DNA from: Streptomyces sp. NRRL F-5126
Lineage (GTDB): Bacteria; Actinomycetota; Actinomycetes; Streptomycetales; Streptomycetaceae
Direction of reading: 5' to 3'
DNA length: 64,000 nucleotides
Assembly: GCF_000721265.1 (NCBI RefSeq)
Contig: NZ_JOFZ01000015.1
Span: 62,001 to 126,000, forward strand
The translations under genes were made by a program, and so were the position numbers. The notes under the pieces were generated by a model that saw nothing but the letters and a program-made list of their open reading frames with translations, ran no database searches and was not told the origin of the DNA. This document shows, piece by piece, positions 1 to 8,606 of this stretch. Within the stretch, counting starts at the first letter, position 1; each line of letters opens with the position of its first letter.

Positions 1-233
1 GTGAGCGGCGCCTCGTCGCCCGAGACGCTGAGCGTGACGTGCCACAGCCGCGACACCGGACGTGCCCCGCCGTCGGAACCCTCGGGCTCGCCGGCGGGCC
101 GCCCGTGCCCGCCGGGGGCGCCGAAGTCGTCGCCGGCGTCGACACTCGTGAGGATCGTCTCGTGTCCCGCCGTCCGCCGGGCGTGGACGCCTCCGCCCGG
201 GCGGATCGCCGTGCCTGGACGCACTCGTCTCAC
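1..233 (-). CDS. conserved hypothetical protein, N-terminal part (cut by left edge)
   Basis: An open frame starts at a GTG at 233 and runs off the left edge without a stop (77 codons seen). The start is supported by a strong AGGAGG ribosome site about 6 bases upstream. The first 55 or so residues are Gly/Asp/Arg-rich and look disordered; the frame then reads RLWHVTLSVSGDEAPL, which resembles the start of a small conserved actinobacterial protein found near proA/proB, recalled from memory and not checked. It lies 150 bp downstream of proB on the same strand. No function is assigned, and only the N-terminus is visible. Confidence 0.5.
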   Translation of the reverse strand, partial: MRRVRPGTAIRPGGGVHARRTAGHETILTSVDAGDDFGAPGGHGRPAGEPEGSDGGARPVSRLWHVTLSVSGDEAPL

Positions 234-383
234 CGGCGGCCTCCTCCTGCTGATCGGTGCTGCTGCTTCCCCTGTCCCCCCATAGAGTTGACCAGCCCGA
301 GGCCGCCCTTGGGGGCGTTTTCGGCAACCTCCACGCCGCCGGAACGCCTCCCACACCCTTTCTCAGCCCATCGGGGGGCCGCC

Positions 384-1529
384 TCAGCGCTGGAGCACCA
401 CCAGATCGTCCTTGTGTACGACCTCGCGCTCGTAGGCCGGGCCGAGCTCTCTGGCCAGGTCGCGGGTGGAGCGTCCGAGCAGCTGCGGCAGTTCCTTCGC
501 GTCGAAGTTGACCAGGCCCCTGGCGACCGCCATGCCGTCCATGTCCCGCAGCTCCACCGGGTCGCCGGCGCCGAACTCGCCCTCCACCGCGGCGATCCCG
601 GCGGCGAGCAGCGACGTGTGGCGCTCCACGACGGCGCGCACCGCGCCGTCGTCCAGGGTGAGGGCGCCGCGTGGCGTGGAGGCGTGCGCGAGCCACAGCA
701 GCCGGCCGCGCGAGCGCCGCCCCGTGGGGTGGAAGTACGTGCCGCTCTCGCGTCCCGCGAGAGCGTCGGCGGCGCGGCTCGCGGAGGTCAGGACGACGGG
801 GACGCCCGCGCCCGTGGCGATCCTGGCCGCCTCGACCTTGGTGGCCATGCCGCCGGTGCCCACCCCGGCCTTGCCGGCGCTGCCGATCGTGATCCCCGCG
901 AGGTCGCCGGGGCCGCGCACCTCGCCGACGCGCGAGGCGCCCGGGGTGGCCGGGTCGCCGTCGTAGAGGCCGTCCACGTCGGACAGGAGCACGAGCAGGT
1001 CGGCGCGTACGAGGTGGGCGACGAGGGCGGCGAGGCGGTCGTTGTCGCCGAAGCGGATCTCGTCCGTGGCGACGGTGTCGTTCTCGTTGACGACGGGCAG
1101 CGCGCCCATCCGCAGGAGCTGTTCGAGGGTGCGGTACGCGTTGCGGTAGTGGCTACGCCTGCTGGTGTCGTACGACGTCATCAGCACCTGGCCCACGCGC
1201 ACGCCGTAGCGGGCGAACGAGGCCGTGTAGCGGGCGATCAGCAGCCCCTGGCCGACGCTGGCGGCGGCCTGCTGGCGGGCCAGGTCGCGGGGGCGGCGCC
1301 CCAGGCCGAGCGGGGCGAGGCCCGCCGCGATGGCGCCGCTGGAGACGAGCACGACCTCGCGCTCGCCGCCGCGCACCGAGGCGAGCACATCGACCAGGGC
1401 GTCCACCCGGTCGGCGTCGAGCCCGCCCGCGGCGGTCGTCAGGGACGAGGAGCCGACCTTGACGACGATCCTCCGCGCGCCCGTCACGGCGTCCCGCCGC
1501 GTCTGCGCCTGCTGCCGTGCCGCTGCCAC
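384..1529 (-). CDS. proB: glutamate 5-kinase
   Basis: Cytoplasmic enzyme that phosphorylates L-glutamate with ATP, the first step of proline biosynthesis. At 381 residues it is slightly longer than E. coli ProB (367). The amino-acid kinase domain occupies roughly residues 18-265, with the nucleotide-binding stretch VVKVGSSSLT near residue 22, the NEND substrate loop near 150 and the SAGKAGVGTGGM segment near 215. A PUA domain fills about residues 285-375. The start is a GTG. Its usual neighbour obg lies 18 kb away behind the glycopolymer island, so proB probably has its own promoter or reads through from the island. Confidence 0.95.
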   Translation of the reverse strand: MAAARQQAQTRRDAVTGARRIVVKVGSSSLTTAAGGLDADRVDALVDVLASVRGGEREVVLVSSGAIAAGLAPLGLGRRPRDLARQQAAASVGQGLLIARYTASFARYGVRVGQVLMTSYDTSRRSHYRNAYRTLEQLLRMGALPVVNENDTVATDEIRFGDNDRLAALVAHLVRADLLVLLSDVDGLYDGDPATPGASRVGEVRGPGDLAGITIGSAGKAGVGTGGMATKVEAARIATGAGVPVVLTSASRAADALAGRESGTYFHPTGRRSRGRLLWLAHASTPRGALTLDDGAVRAVVERHTSLLAAGIAAVEGEFGAGDPVELRDMDGMAVARGLVNFDAKELPQLLGRSTRDLARELGPAYEREVVHKDDLVVLQR

Positions 1530-1678
1530 GTCCCGTCGCCCCTGCTCTCCCGCTCACCGTCCGCCGCCTTGCGCCGGTCAGCGTACGCGTACGGTCCGTG
1601 GCGGCGGACACCCTTTCCACCTGCCGGACGGTGGGTCCCGCGGCGGTGCGGCCGGCCCTCACGGCCCGGCCGGTGCGC

Positions 1679-2281
1679 TCAGTGGGCCGCGGGGCGCAGC
1701 GACGCGCGGAAGGCCGTGCTCTCCTCGTAGGTCGGCAGGAGTCCGCGCCGCGCCGCCTCGGCAAGCGAGGGCGCCTGCGCGTCCTTCGACGACAGCAGCG
1801 GCTCGATGCCCTCGGGCCACTCGATCCCGAGGTCCGGGTCGAACGGGTCGATGCCGTGCTCGCGCTCCGGCGCGTAGCCCGAGGAGCACAGGTAGACGAC
1901 GGTGGCGTCGTCGGTGAGCGCGAAGAACGCGTGCCCGAGCCCCTCGGAGAGGTACACGGCGTGGTGCGTCTCGTCGTCCAGGCGCACGGCCTCCCACGAC
2001 GCGTACGTGGGAGAGCCGGTCCTGATGTCCACGATGAAGTCGATCACCGCGCCGCGCACGCACTTGACGTACTTGGCCTGGCTCGGCGGCACGTCGGCGT
2101 AGTGGATGCCTCGCAGCGTGCCGCGCCGCGACACGGAGCAGTTGGCCTGGGCGAGGTCGAGGTCGTGCCCGTCGGCGTCCCGGAGGTCGGCTGCGCGGAA
2201 CCACTCGTGGAAGGAGCCGCGGTCGTCGGGGAAGACCTTCGGTTCGTGGATCCACGCGCCTTCGATGGACAGGGGTCGCAT
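1679..2281 (-). CDS. rmlC: dTDP-4-dehydrorhamnose 3,5-epimerase
   Basis: Third enzyme of dTDP-L-rhamnose synthesis, epimerising C3 and C5 of dTDP-4-keto-6-deoxyglucose. The 200-residue cupin fold is complete: MRPLSIEGAW at the start, DDRGSFHEWF near residue 20, the active-site histidine segment RGIHYADVPPSQAKYVKC near 50-67, and GLGHAFFAL near 113. I placed the start at the ATG that begins the conserved domain. An in-frame GTG at 2332 is also possible because it overlaps the stop of the upstream glycosyltransferase as GTGA, which would couple the two genes and add 17 residues. It is the last gene of the island before proB. Confidence 0.93.
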   Translation of the reverse strand: MRPLSIEGAWIHEPKVFPDDRGSFHEWFRAADLRDADGHDLDLAQANCSVSRRGTLRGIHYADVPPSQAKYVKCVRGAVIDFIVDIRTGSPTYASWEAVRLDDETHHAVYLSEGLGHAFFALTDDATVVYLCSSGYAPEREHGIDPFDPDLGIEWPEGIEPLLSSKDAQAPSLAEAARRGLLPTYEESTAFRASLRPAAH

Positions 2282-2328
2282 GACTGACTCAGCTTTCTGG
2301 CTCGCGTCGGTGCTTGTGGTGGGGTCCG

Positions 2329-4296
2329 TCACGCCCGGGAGAGGGCGCGGCGCAGCCTTCTCATGATCCGCTGCGGCAGCGATGCCCGCTTACGGGGGTC
2401 GCCGGTGAGGGCGGAAGCGGGCGCGAAGGCGGCCCGTCCGTCGGCGCGCACGCGCACGCCGACGGGCAGCGGCGTCCAGCGCGGGGCGCCGCGCCGCGCC
2501 GAGGGCACGCCCAGCTCCACCTTCCAGGTGCGGCGGGCCAGTTCCGCGGTCGGGAGGGTCGCGGTCAGGACGGCGCCGCCGTCCCCGGGCGCGAGCGACG
2601 CGGGCACGCGGGTGGCGGAACCGCCCTTGAGGGGCTTGAGTCGCAGGTCGGCCCCCTGCCCGGCCGCCACGTGCAGCGGTACGGGGAGGCGCACGGCGCC
2701 GCCCGCGAGCGTGATGTCCTGCGGGGTGAGCGGGGCCAGGTCGCGGTCGATCCAGTTCGTCTCGCAGTCGACGTCGAGGGAGAGGTTCCCGTACCCCTGC
2801 GTCCAGTACGGCATGACCAGGCGGCGCGGCTCGCCGGTCAGGGCGCCCCTGCGGGCCTTGTCGACGGTCTCGTCGCGCACGGAGCCGAGACGGGCGGCCT
2901 TGGACCAGCCGCAGGCGATGATGCGCACGTGGATGTCCCAGATGCCGGGGCCGAGCGGGCCGCCGCCCGCGGCCGTGGCCGGGTCGACGGTGGCGCGTGC
3001 GCGCAGCACCATGCGGAAGTCGCCGTCGCCTTCCAGCGGCACGCGCTCCACCGTGAGTTCGATCGGCTGGTAGAACTCGGCGGCGCTGCTGCGTTCCTTG
3101 ACGACGAGGCCGACCCGGGCGCCGTCGACGGTGGCGCGCGTGCTCGCGCCCGCCTCGGTGATCGCGGCGAGTGCCTCGGGGCCGAACGGCAGGTCGAGCA
3201 GGGGTTCGCCGTCCTCGGTGCGAAACCGCAGGGGCTCGCCCTCGATCTGGAACTCGGCGGAGAAGCCGAGGGACAGGCCCGCCTCGCCCCACTCCATGGT
3301 CTCGAGACGCCCGGTGGGCTTGATCCCCGCCTCCCAGCGGGCGTACGTCCCGACGTCCTCGAAGCGACCGGTGGAGATCAGTGCGGCGACGACCTGCTGG
3401 GTCGGCTGGAGGCCGGCCGCCACGCCGGGGCCCATGCGCTCACCGACCACCGCGCGGATCTCGTCGTACAGCTCCTTGCGGTAGTCATCGGGCAGCGACA
3501 GGAAACGCTGCGCGCGCAGCCGCTCCACCATCTCGTTGCGAAGCCAGCGGCGGTAGAGCTTGTCGCGCAGCCGTCCCGGCTCGGTGTTGTGCTCGACCAC
3601 GTCGAGCGCCTCGCGCAGATTGCGGAAGTATCCGACCGGATCGAAGCGCTGGAATCCGGCATTCGACGCGTCCTCGCGTTTTACGTGGTAGTAGCACACG
3701 TAATCGCTGAGGACGGAGACGTTCGAGGCCAGGAGATATGCCTCGGCGACGAAGACGTGGTCCTCAAGACGCCTGCGGCCCTCCTTGAAGAGGATTTTAT
3801 TCTTTTCGAGGAACCGTTTGCGGAACATCTTGTGCGGGGTCAGGCTGTCGATCAGCGGCGCGTTGTCGACGGTGGCCTTCGGGCGGTTCACCCGGAAGAG
3901 TTCCAGCGGAACGGGCCTGCCCTTGCCGGCCATCTTGCCCACGACGACGTCGGCCTCGTTGGCCGTGCCGTAGTCGTACATCCGCTCGAGCGCCTCGTCG
4001 CCGAGCCAGTCGTCGTTGTCGACGAACATCACGAACTCGCCCTGTGCGCGGGCGATTCCGACGTTGCGCGGGCGACCCGACCAGCCCGAGGGCTCCTGGT
4101 GGACGACGTGCATGTGCGGGTGCGCCGCGGCCAGCTCGTCCAGTCGCGCGGGCGTCTCGTCGCTCGACCCGTCGTCCACGAAGATGGCTTCGTATTCGTC
4201 GTCGGGGAGGCTCTGTCTCAGCAATGACGAGATGCAGTCCTCGATGTACGCACCTGGGTTGTACACCGGAATGATCACGCTCACCTTGACGGACAT
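2329..4296 (-). CDS. TarS-like family 2 glycosyltransferase with C-terminal beta domains
   Basis: A 655-residue GT2 enzyme. Residues 1-240 carry the GT-A fold: VSVIIPVYNPG at 5-15, VDDGS at 40-44 and the metal-binding FVDNDDW at 91-97. The segments GRPRNVGIARAQGEFV and RRLEDHVFVAEAYLLA closely follow Staphylococcus aureus TarS/TarP, which add GlcNAc to poly-ribitol-phosphate wall teichoic acid. The C-terminal third has the IWDIHVR and MPYWTQGYGNLSL segments seen in the tandem beta domains that trimerise TarS. With a CDP-ribitol synthase in the same island, a role in decorating a teichoic acid is likely (inference). The start at 4296 is where the GT2 domain begins; longer in-frame starts reach into the promoter and terminator region. 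Confidence 0.85.
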   Translation of the reverse strand: MSVKVSVIIPVYNPGAYIEDCISSLLRQSLPDDEYEAIFVDDGSSDETPARLDELAAAHPHMHVVHQEPSGWSGRPRNVGIARAQGEFVMFVDNDDWLGDEALERMYDYGTANEADVVVGKMAGKGRPVPLELFRVNRPKATVDNAPLIDSLTPHKMFRKRFLEKNKILFKEGRRRLEDHVFVAEAYLLASNVSVLSDYVCYYHVKREDASNAGFQRFDPVGYFRNLREALDVVEHNTEPGRLRDKLYRRWLRNEMVERLRAQRFLSLPDDYRKELYDEIRAVVGERMGPGVAAGLQPTQQVVAALISTGRFEDVGTYARWEAGIKPTGRLETMEWGEAGLSLGFSAEFQIEGEPLRFRTEDGEPLLDLPFGPEALAAITEAGASTRATVDGARVGLVVKERSSAAEFYQPIELTVERVPLEGDGDFRMVLRARATVDPATAAGGGPLGPGIWDIHVRIIACGWSKAARLGSVRDETVDKARRGALTGEPRRLVMPYWTQGYGNLSLDVDCETNWIDRDLAPLTPQDITLAGGAVRLPVPLHVAAGQGADLRLKPLKGGSATRVPASLAPGDGGAVLTATLPTAELARRTWKVELGVPSARRGAPRWTPLPVGVRVRADGRAAFAPASALTGDPRKRASLPQRIMRRLRRALSRA

Positions 4297-4355
4297 GCAC
4301 CAAGCCCCAACTGGTCGGGAAAACGCCCCGGGATCCGGGTCTGCGTAGCGTCCAG

Positions 4356-4384
4356 GGTATAGGCAGTATTCGCATCGCGAATTC
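4356..4384 (-). promoter_or_regulatory. possible promoter with overlapping inverted repeat
   Basis: Reading the minus strand, TATACC at 4361-4356 is a plausible -10 about 60 bases upstream of the glycosyltransferase start. A perfect inverted repeat, ATTCGC-GAT-GCGAAT (4368-4382), lies directly upstream in the -10/-35 spacer. No good -35 is seen, so a regulator may act here (inference). Confidence 0.35.
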
Positions 4385-4401
4385 GTGTGACGATTTCGTG
4401 T

Positions 4402-4452
4402 GGGAAAAGAAACCGCCGGGAGGACACCGTTGAATCGGTGCCGACCCGGCGG
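4402..4452 (-). terminator. Rho-independent terminator after the methyltransferase gene
   Basis: CCGCCGGG at 4413-4420 pairs with CCCGGCGG at 4445-4452, with an inner CACCG/CGGTG stem. On the minus strand the hairpin is followed by a TTTCTTTT tract. It separates the methyltransferase transcript from the TarS-like/rmlC unit. Confidence 0.8.
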
Positions 4453-4486
4453 CGGGACGGACCGCTCGCGGCCCGCCGTCACACGG

Positions 4487-5281
4487 TCAGTTTCCGACGG
4501 CCTCGATGTGCCGGCGGATCGGCGTGAACGCGGAGCGCGACTTGCGCAGGTCGCGGGCGCGGGTCAGTTCGCGCCAGAAGCTCGCGCCGAGGAGCGCCTC
4601 GGGAGAGACGGCGGTCTTGCGCGTCAGGACCTCCTCGGGGACGTCCTGCGGGTCGTCGACGACGTACTCCTTGAGGATCGCGTCGTAGTTGTGCGCCAGG
4701 ACCGTGCTCGTCGGGTCCATGCCGAAGACCACGAGCACGCCGGTGGGCGCGGTGTCGACCTCGACGACCACGAGGTCGGGGCGGAAGCGCCTGAGCACCT
4801 GCGCGACCTTGTAGACGTCGCCGGTCCACGCGTTCGTGTGGCGGTCACGGGCCGCCTCGTCGATGTCGCGCGGGAGCATGTCGTCGAAGACGACGACGCT
4901 CGACCACTGCGCGTGCTTCTCGACGTTCATGAAGTCGCGCAGCGCGTACTCGAAGATGTGCATGCCGTCGATGAACGACAGGTCGAGCCTGGGGTCCCCG
5001 CCGAACAGGGACAGCGGGTCCCGGCGCGCCAGCGCGCGGAACGGGTTGCGGCCGGGGCGCAGGTGGAGCAGCGGGTCCTTGCGTGCGAAGAAGTCGTCGC
5101 TGGTCTGCTTGACCAGGTGGACGTCGCAGGCGATCTCCGTGACGACCTTGAACGCCGGGTCGACGGCGACGGACGGTACGCGGGAGAGGGTCAGGCTGCG
5201 CCCGTCATTGACCCCGATCTCGAAGTAGTTCCGGGGTTTGTACACGCGGTGCAGTTGGCGTAGGAAGCCGTGGCGGTCCAC
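4487..5281 (-). CDS. class I SAM-dependent methyltransferase
   Basis: A 264-residue protein starting at a GTG. NYFEIGVNDGRSL at residues 18-30 is the SAM-binding glycine motif of class I methyltransferases, and LSFIDGMHIFEYALRDF near 103-119 followed by VVVFDDMLPRD near 130-140 is typical of the Methyltransf_24 type, where the DGxH and DD residues bind substrate or metal. These enzymes often methylate sugars or polymer ends. Its place between rmlD and the TarS-like gene suggests that it modifies the surface polymer or a nucleotide sugar. The actual acceptor cannot be read from the sequence. Confidence 0.8.
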   Translation of the reverse strand: MDRHGFLRQLHRVYKPRNYFEIGVNDGRSLTLSRVPSVAVDPAFKVVTEIACDVHLVKQTSDDFFARKDPLLHLRPGRNPFRALARRDPLSLFGGDPRLDLSFIDGMHIFEYALRDFMNVEKHAQWSSVVVFDDMLPRDIDEAARDRHTNAWTGDVYKVAQVLRRFRPDLVVVEVDTAPTGVLVVFGMDPTSTVLAHNYDAILKEYVVDDPQDVPEEVLTRKTAVSPEALLGASFWRELTRARDLRKSRSAFTPIRRHIEAVGN

Positions 5282-5290
5282 TGTGGTGCC

Positions 5291-5334
5291 CTTCGCTGAG
5301 AATCACTCAAGATTTTCCTCGATTCCCAGCGAAG
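5291..5334 (-). terminator. large hairpin between rmlD and the methyltransferase gene
   Basis: CTTCGCTG (5291-5298) pairs with CAGCGAAG (5327-5334), and after one mismatch GAATC (5300-5304) pairs with GATTC (5321-5325) around a 16-base loop. It starts 41 bases after the rmlD stop and ends 10 bases before the methyltransferase GTG. It could be a terminator or a leader structure that hides the ribosome site. Confidence 0.5.
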
Positions 5335-5374
5335 TTAGCCCCTGACCGGACGGCTCGTAAACTCCCGGCACACA

Positions 5375-6277
5375 TCAACCGCCATGGTGTGTCGTCTCAC
5401 GTTTGGCGTCCAGCAGAGCCGGGAACGCGTCGGTCAGCGCATCGTGCCAGCTCCGCAGGGGTTCGATGCCGGCGGCGCGCCACCGGTCGTGGCCGAGGAC
5501 GCTGTACGCGGGCCGGGGGGCCGGCCGTACGAACGCCTCGCTCGTGGTGGGCCGCACGCGCGCGGCGTCGGCCCCGAGCAGGTGGAAGATCTCCCGGGTG
5601 AGGCCGAACCACGTCGTGTCGCCCGCGTTCGTGCCGTGGTAGACACCGGCGGGCGCGGTGCCCGCGAGGGCCGCGCGCCCGAGCCGCGCGAGCAGCCCCG
5701 CCAGGTCAGCCGTCCAGGTGGGCTGGCCGCGCTGGTCGTTCACCACATCGAGGGCCTCCTTGACGCCTTCGAGGCGGATCATCGTGTGGACGAAGTTGCC
5801 GCCGCCCGCGCCGTAGAGCCAGGCCGTGCGCACCACGTAGCCGGTGTCGGGCAGCGTCGTGAGCACGGCTCTCTCCCCCACCGCCTTCGTGCGCCCGTAG
5901 GCGGAGCGCGGGTCGAGCGGGGCGTCCTCCGCGTACGGGGCCGTCGCGTCGCCGGCGAAGACGTAGTCCGTGGAGATCTGGATCAGCACGGCGCCGGCGG
6001 CCGCGCACGCCTCGGCGAGCACGAGCGGGCCCCGGCCGTTCACGGCGAGCGCCTCGTCCTCCTTGGCCTCCGCGTCGTCGACGGCGGTCCACGCGGCGCA
6101 GTTGACGACGACGGCGGGCGCGTGCGCTTCGAGCGCGGCGCGCACGGCGCCCGGGTCGGTGATGTCGAGGGCGGCGCGGTCGAGCCCGGTCGCGGGGTCG
6201 CCGTCCGCCGCGAGTCTCGCGAGCAGGTCCTGCCCCAGCATCCCGCCCGCGCCCGTGATCAGCCAGCCACCGCTCAT
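5375..6277 (-). CDS. rmlD: dTDP-4-dehydrorhamnose reductase
   Basis: NAD(P)H-dependent last step of dTDP-L-rhamnose synthesis. The protein has 300 residues beginning MSGGWLITGAGGMLGQ, a Rossmann GxGGxLG motif. It has the STDYVFAGD strand near residue 103 and the catalytic YGRTK (YxxxK) near 128. The length matches the RmlD family. The start ATG at 6277 is the only one that fits the domain. It lies about 100 bp downstream of rmlB, separated by a short tandem-repeat tract. Confidence 0.95.
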   Translation of the reverse strand: MSGGWLITGAGGMLGQDLLARLAADGDPATGLDRAALDITDPGAVRAALEAHAPAVVVNCAAWTAVDDAEAKEDEALAVNGRGPLVLAEACAAAGAVLIQISTDYVFAGDATAPYAEDAPLDPRSAYGRTKAVGERAVLTTLPDTGYVVRTAWLYGAGGGNFVHTMIRLEGVKEALDVVNDQRGQPTWTADLAGLLARLGRAALAGTAPAGVYHGTNAGDTTWFGLTREIFHLLGADAARVRPTTSEAFVRPAPRPAYSVLGHDRWRAAGIEPLRSWHDALTDAFPALLDAKRETTHHGG

Positions 6278-6299
6278 CGCCGCTCCGCTCCTCAGCCGG

Positions 6300-6334
6300 T
6301 TGTCCGTTGTCCGTTGTCCGTTGTCCGTTGTCCG
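6300..6334. repeat. heptamer tandem repeat, five copies of TTGTCCG
   Basis: Five perfect head-to-tail copies of TTGTCCG lie in the rmlB-rmlD spacer. They are followed by degenerate CCGTCCGTG-like units to about 6375. It is the first of three heptamer tracts in the window. The copy number is likely to vary between strains by slippage (inference). Confidence 0.9.
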
Positions 6335-6384
6335 CCGGTGCCGTCCGTGCCGTCCGTCAGTCCGCCTTGTGCCGTCCGCCGGCG

Positions 6385-7371
6385 TCAGAGCGCGGCGCGC
6401 TCCTTGAGCGGCTCCCACCAGGCGCGGTTGTCGCGGTACCACCTGACGGTCTCGGCGAGGCCCGTGGCGAAGTCCTTGCGCGGCTCGTACCCGAGCTCCT
6501 CACGGATCTTGGCGCAGTCCACGGAGTAGCGGCGGTCGTGGCCCTTGCGGTCGGCGACGTACTCGACGCTGGTGTCCCAGTCGGCGCCGCATGCGTCGAG
6601 CAGCAGCCGGGTGAGCTCCTTGTTGGACAGCTCGGTCCCGCCGCCGATGTTGTAGACCTCGCCGGCACGGCCCTTCGTGCGGACCAGTTCGATGCCCTGC
6701 ACGTGGTCGTCGATGTGCAGCCAGTCGCGCACGTTCGCGCCGTCGCCGTAGAGCGGCACCTGCTTGCCGTCCAGCAGGTTCGTGATGAACAGCGGGATGA
6801 CCTTCTCGGGGAAGTGGTGGTGCCCGTAGTTGTTGGAGCAGCGCGTGACCCGCACGTCGAGGCCGTGCGTGCGGTGGTACGAGAGCGCGATCAGGTCGCT
6901 GGACGCCTTGGCCGCCGAGTAGGGCGAGTTGGGCGCCAGCGGGTCGGTCTCGGGCCAGGAGCCCTTGTCGATCGAGCCGTACACCTCGTCGGTGGAGATG
7001 TGCACGAACGTCGCGATGCCGGCCCGGTGCGCCGCGTCGATCAGGGTGTGCGTGCCGACGACGTTCGTGCGGACGAACTCGGCGCCGCCGTCGATGGACC
7101 GGTCCACGTGCGACTCGGCGGCGAAGTGCACCACCTGGTCGTGCTCGGCCATCAGCTTCGCGACGAGTTCGGCGTCGCAGATGTCGCCCTGCACGAACGA
7201 GAAGGAGGGGTGGTCGCGCACCTCGTCGAGGTTGGCGGGGTTGCCCGCGTACGTGAGCTTGTCGAGCACGGTGACACGGACGTCGCCGGGGCCCTCGGGG
7301 CCGAGCACCGTGCGGACGTAGTGAGAGCCGATGAAGCCGGCGCCGCCGGTCACCAGAATGCGAGTCGTCAT
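6385..7371 (-). CDS. rmlB: dTDP-glucose 4,6-dehydratase
   Basis: Second step of the rhamnose pathway, an NAD-dependent extended SDR. The 328 residues open with MTTRILVTGGAGFIGSH (Rossmann motif GGAGFIG at 9-15). The TDEVYG active-site segment lies near residue 122, with the catalytic YSAAKASSD near 146 and the RCSNNYGPYQ-like stretch RCSNNYGHHHFPEK near 175. Its ATG overlaps the rmlA stop as ATGA (7371-7368), so translation of the two is coupled. Confidence 0.96.
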   Translation of the reverse strand: MTTRILVTGGAGFIGSHYVRTVLGPEGPGDVRVTVLDKLTYAGNPANLDEVRDHPSFSFVQGDICDAELVAKLMAEHDQVVHFAAESHVDRSIDGGAEFVRTNVVGTHTLIDAAHRAGIATFVHISTDEVYGSIDKGSWPETDPLAPNSPYSAAKASSDLIALSYHRTHGLDVRVTRCSNNYGHHHFPEKVIPLFITNLLDGKQVPLYGDGANVRDWLHIDDHVQGIELVRTKGRAGEVYNIGGGTELSNKELTRLLLDACGADWDTSVEYVADRKGHDRRYSVDCAKIREELGYEPRKDFATGLAETVRWYRDNRAWWEPLKERAAL

Positions 7372-8435
7372 GAAGAGATCTGCACCTTGCTGTGGTCGCC
7401 GAGTACGAGACGGTGGACGGAGGGGTTGCGGGGCGCGGGCGTGACCTCGACGTCCCGGCCGATCAGGGAGGTCTCCACCCGGCGTACCCCGCAGATCGAG
7501 GAGTTGCGCAGGACGATCGAGTACTCGATCTCGCTGTCCTCGATCCGGCATCCCTCGCTGACGGACGTGAACGGGCCGACGTACGCGTCCTTGACGACGC
7601 TGTCCCTGCCGATGATCGCCGGGCCGACGACGCGGCTGCCGGTGATCGTGGCACCCTCCTCGATCCTGACCCGGCCGACGATCTCGCTTGCGTCGTCGGC
7701 GAAGCCCTCGCAGGCCGGCTCGACGGTCTCCAGCACCGAGCGGTTGACCTCCAGCATGTCGGTGACGTTGCCGGTGTCCTTCCAGTACCCGGAGATGGTG
7801 GTGGAGCGCACGTCGCTGCCCCGGTCGATCAGCCACTGGATGGCGTGCGTGATCTCCAACTCGCCGCGCCAGGAGGGCTCGATGGACCGCACGGCCTCGT
7901 GGACGGCCGGGGTGAAGAGGTAGACGCCGACGAGCGCCAGATCGCTCTTGGGCTTCTCGGGCTTCTCCTCAAGCCCCACCACGGCGCCCTCGGCGTCGAG
8001 TTCGGCCACGCCGAAGGCCGTCGGGTTGACCACCTTGGTCAGCAGGATCTGCGCGTCGGGCCGGTCCTCGCGGAACCCCTCGACCAGGCCGGTGATGCCG
8101 CCGACGATGAAGTTGTCGCCGAGGTACATCACGAAGTCGTCGTCACCGAGGAATTCGCGTGCGATCAGCACGGCGTGCGCGAGCCCGAGCGGTGCCTCCT
8201 GCGGGAGGTACGTGACGCGGATGCCGAATTGCGACCCGTCACCGACCGCCTCGCGGATCTCGTCCGCCGTGTCGCCCACGATCACGCCGACGTCGGTGAT
8301 GCCGGCCTCGGCGATGGCTTCGAGCCCGTAGAAAAGCACGGGCTTGTTCGCCACCGGGACCAGCTGTTTCGCCGAGGTGTGGGTGATGGGACGCAGGCGC
8401 GTGCCCGCTCCTCCGGAAAGTACGAGAGCCTTCAC
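7368..8435 (-). CDS. rmlA: glucose-1-phosphate thymidylyltransferase (long, StrD-type)
   Basis: Makes dTDP-glucose from dTTP and glucose-1-phosphate, the entry step of the rhamnose pathway. The 355 residues begin at a GTG with VKALVLSGGAGTRLRP, the nucleotidyltransferase signature. A left-handed beta-helix-like C-terminus (residues 250-355) follows. This length matches the StrD-type enzymes of actinomycetes, longer than the 290-residue E. coli RmlA. It is the first gene of the coupled rmlAB pair, and the 171 bp upstream of it contain no gene and presumably the promoter. Confidence 0.93.
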   Translation of the reverse strand: MKALVLSGGAGTRLRPITHTSAKQLVPVANKPVLFYGLEAIAEAGITDVGVIVGDTADEIREAVGDGSQFGIRVTYLPQEAPLGLAHAVLIAREFLGDDDFVMYLGDNFIVGGITGLVEGFREDRPDAQILLTKVVNPTAFGVAELDAEGAVVGLEEKPEKPKSDLALVGVYLFTPAVHEAVRSIEPSWRGELEITHAIQWLIDRGSDVRSTTISGYWKDTGNVTDMLEVNRSVLETVEPACEGFADDASEIVGRVRIEEGATITGSRVVGPAIIGRDSVVKDAYVGPFTSVSEGCRIEDSEIEYSIVLRNSSICGVRRVETSLIGRDVEVTPAPRNPSVHRLVLGDHSKVQISS

Positions 8436-8606
8436 TATGCGTATCCCCTGCCGACACGACGATGCGGTACGGGCATGGCCCGACGACCCGACTCTACCCA
8501 TGCGGTCGACCCGGACGAGGGGCTCCGAGGGGGGTACAGGCCGTTCTCCTGCTTGATTTTCATCGGAAAGTAAGACTGGGAAATTCGCTTGGCGGTTGCC
8601 TGACCG

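Noticed and set aside
39..1730. 563-codon plus-strand frame over proB
   Set aside because: Antisense shadow of a well-conserved kinase gene; composition is Ala/Val/Arg/Gly without any recognisable domain.
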